From Sulfuricella sp. (GTDB lineage: Bacteria; Pseudomonadota; Gammaproteobacteria; Burkholderiales; Sulfuricellaceae), in assembly GCA_030691435.1 (NCBI GenBank), contig JAUYEK010000278.1, positions 1 to 11,963 of the forward strand: a DNA stretch of 11,963 nt, read 5' to 3'. The stretch's first letter is position 1; the number at the start of each line of letters is the position of its first letter. The notes beneath the pieces were generated by a model. That model searched no databases and had not been told where the DNA came from. It worked only from the letters and a program-made list of their open reading frames with translations. Positions 6,877-11,963 of this stretch are shown in pieces. The position numbers and the translations under genes are program-made.

Positions 6877-7629
6877 ATGTTCGATCATTTGCGGGAAGAC
6901 ATATCGGTCGTGTTCGAGCGGGATCCGGCTGCTCGTTCCGCCTGGGAGGTGCTGACCACCTATCCGGGCCTGCATGCGTTGCTTGTGCATCGTTTGTCGC
7001 GGCGTCTGTGGCACTGGAACCTGAAGTGGCTGGCGCGCTTTGTCGCCCATCTGGGGCGCTGGTTGACCGGCATTGAGATTCATCCGGGCGCGCAAATCGG
7101 GCGGCGCGTCTTCATCGACCACGGCATGGGCGTGGTCATCGGTGAAACGGCCGAGATCGGCGACGATTCAACGCTTTACCACGGAGTCACGCTGGGCGGC
7201 ACCTCATGGAACAAGGGCAAGCGCCACCCTACCCTGGGCAAGGGGGTAGTGGTCGGCGCCGGCGCCAAGATCCTTGGCCCGATTTTCATCGGCGACGGCG
7301 CCAGGGTGGGCTCCAATGCGGTGGTGGTGAAGGATGTTCCGGCAGGCGCTACGGCGGTCGGCATTCCGGCGCGGATTGTCGATCCGACCCAGGCGGACAT
7401 GCGCGAAAGCAAGGCTCAGAAGATGGGGTTTTCCGCCTATGCCATTAGTGCCGACATGAACGATCCGGTCGTCAAGGCGATCCACGGTCTGCTTGACCAC
7501 ACCGTGGTGTTGGATCAGCGCATCGAGCTGATCCTGGCGCAGTTGAAGAAGATGGGGGTCGAGATGGAGCCGCTGGCATCGCCCCAGGATCAGTTCGACG
7601 CGAACTATTTGAATAAAATAGTTGACTAA
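6877..7629 (+). CDS. cysE: Serine O-acetyltransferase CysE (short form)
   Basis: 250-aa enzyme transferring acetyl from acetyl-CoA to L-serine to give O-acetylserine, the committed step of cysteine synthesis. A short N-terminal helical domain (1-60) is followed by a left-handed beta-helix of hexapeptide repeats (about 65-170). Active-site signatures are [10 protein letters not shown] (66-75), [11 protein letters not shown] with His82 (81-91), and GVTLGGT (103-109). The position matching E. coli Asp143 is Glu67, as in the Bacillus-type short enzymes. The N-terminal domain is shorter than in the 273-aa E. coli form, and the ~60-residue C-terminal helical tail is typical of the gene located beside isc operons (compare cysE2 of Azotobacter). 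The ribosome binding site is weak. Its last codons and stop lie inside the IscR operator of iscR, so it sits in the isc regulon and presumably supplies cysteine for the desulfurases. Confidence 0.96.
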   Translation: MFDHLREDISVVFERDPAARSAWEVLTTYPGLHALLVHRLSRRLWHWNLKWLARFVAHLGRWLTGIEIHPGAQIGRRVFIDHGMGVVIGETAEIGDDSTLYHGVTLGGTSWNKGKRHPTLGKGVVVGAGAKILGPIFIGDGARVGSNAVVVKDVPAGATAVGIPARIVDPTQADMRESKAQKMGFSAYAISADMNDPVVKAIHGLLDHTVVLDQRIELILAQLKKMGVEMEPLASPQDQFDANYLNKIVD

Positions 7630-7642
7630 AATAATAGGGTAT
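7618..7642 (+). promoter_or_regulatory. Putative IscR type-1 operator / iscR promoter
   Basis: ATAGTTGACTAAAATAAT followed by AGGGTAT matches about 23 of 25 positions of the remembered IscR type-1 consensus; only the AGTC core of the right half is altered (ATAG). It overlaps the cysE stop codon. A TTGACT -35 hexamer (7622-7627) lies within it, with AT-rich TATTATAAAGT (7640-7650) as the -10 region. This is the expected place for autorepression of the isc operon by [2Fe-2S]-IscR. Confidence 0.8.
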
Positions 7643-7681
7643 TATAAAGTTGCAGCGTAACTTTTATGGGAAGGAACTAAT

Positions 7682-8242
7682 ATGCGACTGACAACCAAGG
7701 GACGTTTCGCGGTAACCGCAATGCTCGATCTGGCCTTGCGCCGGGGCGGCGGGCCGGTGACGCTGGCCGGGATCAGCGAGCGCCAGAAAATTTCCCTGTC
7801 TTACCTGGAGCAGCTGTTTGGCAAATTGCGTCGCCATGCGCTGGTGGAGAGCGTGCGCGGGCCGGGTGGCGGCTATTATCTGGCCAAGAGCCTGGATGAT
7901 ATTGCGGTCTCGGACATCATCAGGGCAGTGGATGAGCCGATTGACACCACCCAGTGTGGCGGGCTGGGCAACTGCCACGAAGAGCGCGAATGCATGACCC
8001 ATGAGTTGTGGACCAGCCTGAGCGGAAAAATTTACGACTATCTGGCCTCGGTCACGTTGGCACATCTGGTGGCGCAACAACGCGGGGCCGGCGTGGCGGA
8101 GATCCAAGACAATCCCCAGGCGGTGACAAGACGCCGTTCCCTCTCCCCTGCCTTTCCCCCAGAGGGCAGCCCTCACCCCAACCCTCTCCCAGAGGGAGAG
8201 GGGGCAATGGTGAAGGGCACTTGTTTTGATCGCGTACTTTGA
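7682..8242 (+). CDS. iscR: Fe-S cluster-sensing transcriptional regulator IscR (atypical C-terminal tail)
   Basis: Rrf2-family winged-helix regulator that, carrying a [2Fe-2S] cluster, represses the isc operon; apo-IscR acts on a second class of sites. MRLTTKGRFAVTAMLDLAL is the Rrf2 N-terminus. SLSYLEQLFGKLR contains the recognition helix with Glu43, and SVRGPGGGYYLAK the wing. Cys92, Cys98, Cys104 and His107 fall at the same positions as the cluster ligands in E. coli IscR. The start is supported by GGGAAGGAA just upstream. Total length is 186 aa against about 150-165 for relatives. The excess is the tail after residue ~148, which is translated from a palindromic repeat (PHPNPLPEGEG). The gene overlaps the next one by 17 bp. 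Confidence 0.96.
   Translation: MRLTTKGRFAVTAMLDLALRRGGGPVTLAGISERQKISLSYLEQLFGKLRRHALVESVRGPGGGYYLAKSLDDIAVSDIIRAVDEPIDTTQCGGLGNCHEERECMTHELWTSLSGKIYDYLASVTLAHLVAQQRGAGVAEIQDNPQAVTRRRSLSPAFPPEGSPHPNPLPEGEGAMVKGTCFDRVL
8131..8206. repeat. Palindromic CCCTCTCCC/GGGAGAGGG repeat inside the 3' end of iscR
   Basis: CCCTCTCCC (8182-8190), loop AGA, GGGAGAGGG (8194-8202) form a perfect 9-bp hairpin. A further CCCTCTCCCC copy at 8139-8148 and a CTGCC/GGCAG pair (8148-8152 / 8165-8169) extend the element leftward. The type is common in proteobacterial intergenic regions and here encodes PNPLPEGEG in the iscR frame. A related element lies before hscB. Confidence 0.75.
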
Positions 8243-9365
8243 CCACAACGCCACTACGTCGCTCGACGAGCGGGTGTTGCAGGCGATGCTGCCGTTTTTT
8301 CGGGAGCATTACGGTAATGCTTCCAGTCGTCACGAGTACGGGCGGGCCGCGCGCAAGGCGGTGGACGATGCTCGTGAGCAGGTGGCAGACATGGTCGGCG
8401 CGCACCCTTCGCAGGTGGTTTTCGTTAGCGGTGGCACCGAAGCTAACAACCTGCTGATTAAAGGCGCGGCGGCGCGGCGCCAGCCTTCACAGATCGCGGT
8501 GAGCGCGGTGGAGCACCCGAGCGTGACCCGACCGGCGCGGGAATTGCGCGAACAGGGCTGGAAGGTGAGGAGTTTGGCGGTGGACAGCGCTGGCCTGCTC
8601 GAAATGGATGATGTGGAAATCGCGCTGCGCGAGTCAGTCACCGGACTGGTGTCGGTGATGCTGGCCAACAACGAAACCGGCGTGGTGCAGGATGTGGCGA
8701 AAGTGGCGGAACTGGCGCGCGGCGTGGGCGCAATGGCGCATACCGATGCGGTGCAGGCGCTGGGCAAGATGCCGGTCAGTTTTGCTGCGTTGAACGTACA
8801 TGCAATGACGATTTCCGCGCACAAGGTATACGGGCCGAAAGGTATCGGTGCGCTGGTTCTGGACAAGCGCTTCGATATCAAGCCGCAAATCACTGGCGGC
8901 GAGCATGAGAAAGGGCTGCGCGCGGGCACCGAGAACGTGCCGGCGATCGTCGGTTTCGGTGCGGCTTGCGCGCTGGCGACGAGCCGCCTGACCGAGCTTC
9001 CGCTTAAGCTCCGGCAAATGCGGGAGCGGATGGATCAGGGTTTGCGGACCATGGGTGCGGTGCTGTTCGGTGATGGCGCCGAGCGTTTGGCCAATACCAG
9101 CTATTTTGCCATTCCGGGCATCGACGGCGAAACGCTGGTGATGGCGCTGGATCGTGCCGGGTTTGCGGTGGCGAGCGGGTCAGCCTGCTCCAGCGGGGGC
9201 ACTGACCCGAGCCCGGTATTGCTGGCCATGGGGGTCGAGCGCGAGTTGGCGCGGTGCGCAGTGCGCGTCAGCCTGGGCAAGGATAATGAAATGAGTCAGG
9301 TCGAGGGGTTTTTGCTGGCGCTACGGGGCGAAATTCTCGGGCTGAAAAGGCTGGTTGCGGTTTAA
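8226..9365 (+). CDS. NifS-like cysteine desulfurase (second desulfurase of the operon)
   Basis: 379-aa class V PLP enzyme that takes sulfur from L-cysteine as a persulfide. It begins [10 protein letters not shown] and shows the substrate/PLP motifs SGGTEANN (68-75), EHPSV with His97, HTDAVQ with Asp174, and SAHK with PLP-lysine 200. SGSACSSGG places the catalytic Cys321 in a NifS-style loop rather than the IscS loop [13 protein letters not shown]. No in-frame ATG exists between the upstream stop (8211-8213) and the conserved N-terminus. TTG at 8226 is the only usable start and has AAGGG eight bases before it, so initiation is at a weak codon. The gene overlaps iscR by 17 bp and precedes a canonical iscS by 47 bp. 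It may give extra or differently directed sulfur transfer; a NifS- or IscS-like name is safe, a specific symbol is not. Confidence 0.92.
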   Translation: MIAYFDHNATTSLDERVLQAMLPFFREHYGNASSRHEYGRAARKAVDDAREQVADMVGAHPSQVVFVSGGTEANNLLIKGAAARRQPSQIAVSAVEHPSVTRPARELREQGWKVRSLAVDSAGLLEMDDVEIALRESVTGLVSVMLANNETGVVQDVAKVAELARGVGAMAHTDAVQALGKMPVSFAALNVHAMTISAHKVYGPKGIGALVLDKRFDIKPQITGGEHEKGLRAGTENVPAIVGFGAACALATSRLTELPLKLRQMRERMDQGLRTMGAVLFGDGAERLANTSYFAIPGIDGETLVMALDRAGFAVASGSACSSGGTDPSPVLLAMGVERELARCAVRVSLGKDNEMSQVEGFLLALRGEILGLKRLVAV

Positions 9366-9412
9366 ACCGGACGTGGCGAACAGAAAAACTTGGAAAGTGG
9401 AGAAGGTGGGAA

Positions 9413-10624
9413 ATGATTAAGCAACCAATTTATCTGGATTATTCCGCAACTACACCGGTTGATCCGCGAGTGGCGGAACAAATGATTCCTTACCTGACCG
9501 AAAAATTCGGCAACCCGGCGAGCCGTTCCCATGAATTCGGCTGGGAAGCAGAACGGGCCGTCGAGGAGGCGCGCGAGCAGGTGGCCAGGTTGGTCAACGC
9601 CGATCCCAGGGAAATCATCTGGACCTCGGGCGCAACCGAATCGAACAACCTCGCCATCAAGGGCGCCGCGCACTTTTACAAGGGTAAGGGCAAGCATCTG
9701 GTCACAGTGATGACCGAGCACAAGGCGGTGATCGATACCATGCGCCACCTCGAGAGCGAGGGTTTCGAAGTCACTTACCTGATGCCGGAAACCAACGGCC
9801 TGGTGGATATGGAGAAATTCACGGCCGCCCTGCGCCCCGACACCATTCTTGCCTCCGTCATGCTGGTCAACAACGAGATCGGGGTGATTCAGGATATCGC
9901 CAGCTTAGGCGAGGTTTGCCGTGCCAAGGGCGTGCTATTCCACGTGGATGCCGCCCAGGCTACCGGCAAGGTGACGATTGATCTGGCCAAACTCAAAGTC
10001 GATCTGATGTCCTTCTCCGCCCACAAGACCTATGGCCCGAAGGGCATCGGCGCGCTGTACGTGCAGAGGAAGCCGCGCGTACGGCTGGAAGCACAAATGC
10101 ACGGCGGAGGTCACGAACGCGGTTTGCGCTCCGGCACTTTGGCGACGCACCAGATCGTCGGCATGGGCGAGGCATTCCGCATCGCGCATGAGGAAATGGC
10201 CACCGAAAACGAGCGCATCCGCTACCTGCGCGACCGGCTTTACCAAGGACTGTCGCAAATCGAGGAAGCGCATGTCAATGGCGACATGGAACAACGGGTG
10301 CCGCACAACCTGAATATCAGTTTCAACTTTGTCGAGGGCGAATCGCTGATTATGGCGATCCGCGAACTCGCGGTTTCCAGCGGCTCCGCCTGCACTTCCG
10401 CGAGCCTGGAGCCTTCTTATGTGCTGCGCGCCCTGGGCCGCAGCGACGAACTGGCGCACAGCTCGATCCGCTTCACTATCGGCCGTTTTACCACCGAAGA
10501 AGAGATCGACTTTGCGATTGATCTGGTGAAGGCAAAGATCGGCCGCTTGCGCGAAATGTCTCCGCTGTGGGACATGTTCAAGGAAGGCGTCGATTTAAGC
10601 ACCGTGCAGTGGGCGGCGCATTGA
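9413..10624 (+). CDS. iscS: Cysteine desulfurase IscS
   Basis: 403-aa housekeeping desulfurase, one residue shorter than E. coli IscS with matching numbering. Landmarks are [14 protein letters not shown] at the N-terminus, SGATESNN (72-79), TEHKAV with His103, HVDAAQ with Asp179, SFSAHK with PLP-lysine 205, and the mobile loop [21 protein letters not shown] with catalytic Cys327. The C-terminus [20 protein letters not shown] is the conserved IscU-docking end, so the protein is complete. It delivers persulfide sulfur to IscU and to tRNA thiolation partners. The ATG at 9413 has a purine-rich GGAGAAGGTGGG upstream. It is the second desulfurase in the operon; a 57-bp gap with a hairpin repeat separates it from iscU. 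Confidence 0.98.
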   Translation: MIKQPIYLDYSATTPVDPRVAEQMIPYLTEKFGNPASRSHEFGWEAERAVEEAREQVARLVNADPREIIWTSGATESNNLAIKGAAHFYKGKGKHLVTVMTEHKAVIDTMRHLESEGFEVTYLMPETNGLVDMEKFTAALRPDTILASVMLVNNEIGVIQDIASLGEVCRAKGVLFHVDAAQATGKVTIDLAKLKVDLMSFSAHKTYGPKGIGALYVQRKPRVRLEAQMHGGGHERGLRSGTLATHQIVGMGEAFRIAHEEMATENERIRYLRDRLYQGLSQIEEAHVNGDMEQRVPHNLNISFNFVEGESLIMAIRELAVSSGSACTSASLEPSYVLRALGRSDELAHSSIRFTIGRFTTEEEIDFAIDLVKAKIGRLREMSPLWDMFKEGVDLSTVQWAAH

Positions 10625-10631
10625 TTTGGTA

Positions 10632-10660
10632 GGGTGGGCAACGCTTTTTTGCCCACGCGG
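10632..10660. repeat. REP-like hairpin between iscS and iscU
   Basis: GTGGGCAA (10634-10641) and TTGCCCAC (10649-10656) form a perfect 8-bp stem with a seven-base loop (CGCTTTT), in a GGTAGGGTGGGCA...TGCCCACGCGG context seen widely in proteobacterial intergenic DNA. It fills the leader of iscU just before its ribosome binding site. It could stabilise or process the mRNA at this junction; the T-run is in the loop, so it is not a standard terminator. Confidence 0.7.
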
Positions 10661-10681
10661 AAATTTTCCAAGGAGAAACAC

Positions 10682-11107
10682 ATGTCTTACAGCACAAAAG
10701 TATTGGATCACTATGAAAACCCCCGTAATGTCGGAACCTTCGGCAAGGACGACGAAGGCGTTGCCACCGGCATGGTCGGGGCGCCCGCCTGCGGCGACGT
10801 GATGAAGCTGCAGATCAAGGTGAACAAGGACGGCGTGATCGAGGACGCGAAGTTCAAAACCTACGGCTGCGGCTCGGCGATCGCATCGAGCTCGCTGGTG
10901 ACCGAGTGGGTCAAGGGCAAGACCCTGGACGAGGCGCTCACCATCAAAAACACCCAGATTGCGGAAGAGCTGGCGCTGCCGCCGGTGAAGATACACTGCT
11001 CGGTGCTGGCGGAAGACGCTATCAAGGCGGCCGTGGCCGATTACAAGGCCAAGCACGGCGCGATGGTGGAAACCGCAGCCTGCAAAGGCTCGGATTGTTC
11101 TAATTAA
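10682..11107 (+). CDS. iscU: Fe-S cluster assembly scaffold IscU
   Basis: 141-aa scaffold on which IscS-derived sulfur and iron are assembled into [2Fe-2S] clusters before HscA/HscB-driven transfer. Key residues align exactly with E. coli IscU: Cys37 and Asp39 in GAPACGDVMKL, Cys63 in TYGCGSAIASSSL, and His105-Cys106 in the HscA-binding segment LPPVKIHCSVLAEDA (99-113). The start at 10682 follows AAGGAGAAACAC; an in-frame ATG at 10634 is ignored because it would translate the upstream hairpin repeat. The protein is about 13 residues longer than the 128-aa E. coli protein. The extra tail (VETAACKGSDCSN) carries two additional cysteines, Cys134 and Cys139. It sits between iscS and iscA, 13 bp before the latter. 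Confidence 0.98.
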   Translation: MSYSTKVLDHYENPRNVGTFGKDDEGVATGMVGAPACGDVMKLQIKVNKDGVIEDAKFKTYGCGSAIASSSLVTEWVKGKTLDEALTIKNTQIAEELALPPVKIHCSVLAEDAIKAAVADYKAKHGAMVETAACKGSDCSN

Positions 11108-11120
11108 AAGGAGATAAAAC

Positions 11121-11444
11121 ATGGCAGTTACCCTGACCGAGAAGGCCGCCACCCACGTCAAGAATTTCATCGCCAAGCGCGGCAAGGGCGTGGGTTTGCG
11201 CTTGGGCGTGCGCACCAGCGGTTGTTCCGGCATGGCCTACACGCTGGAATTCGCCGATGAATTCAACGATTCCGACAGCCAGTTCGAAAGCTTTGGAGTG
11301 AAGGTTCTCGTTGACCCGAAGAGCCTGGTTTATCTTGAAGGCACCGAACTGGATTTCGTGCGCGAAGGACTGAACGAGGGTTTCAAGTTTAATAACCCCA
11401 ACGTCAAGAACTCGTGCGGTTGCGGCGAGAGCGTCGCCTTTTAA
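11121..11444 (+). CDS. iscA: A-type Fe-S carrier protein IscA
   Basis: 107-aa A-type carrier, the same length as E. coli IscA, that receives or donates clusters or iron during maturation of Fe-S proteins. The three conserved cysteines are present: Cys35 in [11 protein letters not shown], and Cys99 and Cys101 in the C-terminal [11 protein letters not shown]. The start is set by AAAAGGAGATAAAAC immediately upstream. It is 13 bp after iscU and 71 bp before hscB; that gap is filled by palindromic repeat sequence. Confidence 0.98.
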   Translation: MAVTLTEKAATHVKNFIAKRGKGVGLRLGVRTSGCSGMAYTLEFADEFNDSDSQFESFGVKVLVDPKSLVYLEGTELDFVREGLNEGFKFNNPNVKNSCGCGESVAF

Positions 11445-11451
11445 CTTGAAC

Positions 11452-11511
11452 GTCGCGCAGCGACACTTCGTCCCTCTCTCCCCTCGCGGGAGAGAGTTGG
11501 GAGAGAGGGGG
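11452..11511. repeat. Palindromic repeats between iscA and hscB
   Basis: A small hairpin GTCGC-GCA-GCGAC (11452-11464) is followed by CCCTCTCTCCC (11472-11482) and GGGAGAGAGGG (11499-11509), a perfect 11-bp inverted repeat. An alternative inner stem uses CTCTCTCCC with GGGAGAGAG (11488-11496) around the loop CTCGC. The element is of the same general kind as the one at the end of iscR; both end GAGGGGGC shortly before a start region. The right arm GAGAGGGGG sits where the hscB ribosome binding site should be. Confidence 0.75.
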
Positions 11512-11515
11512 CGCA

Positions 11516-11963
11516 ATGAATTTTGATTTCAGCAAGAACCATTTCGAGCTGTTCGGTATTCCGCCGCTCTACCAGATCGACCCTATCCAGCTGGAGCAGG
11601 CTTATCGCGACATTCAGAGCCAGATCCATCCGGACAAGTTCGCGCACCTTTCCGATGCGGAGCGCAGGCTGTCGATGCAATGGTCGACGCAGGCCAACGA
11701 GGCTTACCAGACTCTCAGGCAGCCTCTCGGCAGGGCGCGTTATTTGCTGCATTTGAATGGCGTCGATATACACGAGGAAACCAATACGGCGATGTCGCCA
11801 GCCTTCCTGATGCAGCAGATGGAGTGGCGCGAGGCGATCGGTGAAACCAGGGCGGCCAAGGATGTCCCCGAACTGGAGCATTTGAGCGGCCAGCTGCGCG
11901 CCGAGATTCAGGCGCAACAGCACCAGCTGGCGGATTTGCTGGATAAAGACAAGAATTATACTA
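11516..11963 (+). CDS. hscB: Fe-S assembly co-chaperone HscB (5' part, runs off window)
   Basis: J-domain co-chaperone that brings IscU to HscA and stimulates its ATPase. The first 149 codons are in the window. The protein begins MNFDFSKNHFELFGIPPLYQ, and the J-domain HPDKF motif is at residues 38-42, followed by SDAERRLSMQWSTQANEAYQTL and PLGRARYLLHLNGVD. The C-terminal IscU-binding helical domain (from about residue 85) starts with SPAFLMQQMEWREAIGE. Relatives are about 170-175 aa, so only about 20-25 residues are missing. The ATG at 11516 has no classic site other than the purine-rich arm of the upstream palindrome. hscA and fdx would be expected next but are outside the window. Confidence 0.96.
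   Translation, partial: MNFDFSKNHFELFGIPPLYQIDPIQLEQAYRDIQSQIHPDKFAHLSDAERRLSMQWSTQANEAYQTLRQPLGRARYLLHLNGVDIHEETNTAMSPAFLMQQMEWREAIGETRAAKDVPELEHLSGQLRAEIQAQQHQLADLLDKDKNYT

Noticed and set aside
10634..10681. Earlier ATG for iscU giving a 157-aa protein
   Set aside because: The additional residues would come from the hairpin repeat, and the IscU family N-terminus MSYS with a strong AAGGAG site begins at 10682.
1..11963. CRISPR array, tRNA or rRNA genes, insertion sequence
   Set aside because: No regularly spaced repeats, no tRNA-like cloverleaf noticed, and no transposase or terminal inverted repeats were seen.

Overview
The window reads as a GC-rich betaproteobacterial chromosome, plausibly of the Nitrosomonadales/Gallionellales kind. 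That placement is an inference from gene order (suhB <> trmJ-cysE-iscR-...-iscS-iscU-iscA-hscB), protein character and the proteobacterial intergenic repeats; no rRNA is present to confirm it. It joins two conserved housekeeping blocks around a short accessory island.

Left part, all on the minus strand (reading right to left): suhB (inositol-phosphatase family, 5204-5998), an unrecognised 56-codon ORF (5024-5194), a stand-alone reverse transcriptase (3660-5027), a decayed remnant of a YhcG/DUF1016 nuclease-family gene (3442-3659), a BRO-N domain gene (2460-3383), then mutS (2380 to beyond the left edge). The stretch between suhB and mutS is the unusual part. The RT sequence is visibly AT-richer than its neighbours. 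The small ORF overlaps the RT start by ATGA. The YhcG remnant begins at the codon right after the RT stop and carries a frameshift and a nonsense codon. A perfect 12-bp inverted repeat sits just downstream of the RT. The RT has intact catalytic motifs (D163/D169, GLPQD, YADD) but no maturase, integrase or retron-type features, so it is best viewed as a candidate 'unknown group'/abortive-infection-like RT, possibly anti-phage. This is a hypothesis.

Right part, plus strand: trmJ (tRNA 2'-O-methyltransferase, divergent from suhB), then cysE (serine acetyltransferase), iscR (Fe-S sensing repressor), a NifS-like cysteine desulfurase starting at TTG, iscS, iscU, iscA and the 5' part of hscB. This is a cysteine-supply plus iron-sulfur assembly operon. 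CysE makes O-acetylserine for cysteine, the desulfurases take sulfur from cysteine, IscU is the scaffold, IscA a carrier and HscB the co-chaperone. Two good matches to the IscR type-1 operator lie before cysE (6820-6844) and before iscR (7618-7642, overlapping the cysE stop), suggesting that cysteine supply and Fe-S assembly are controlled together.

REP-like palindromic elements have entered several junctions: BRO/mutS, the iscR/desulfurase overlap (where the repeat encodes the IscR C-terminal tail), iscS/iscU and iscA/hscB.
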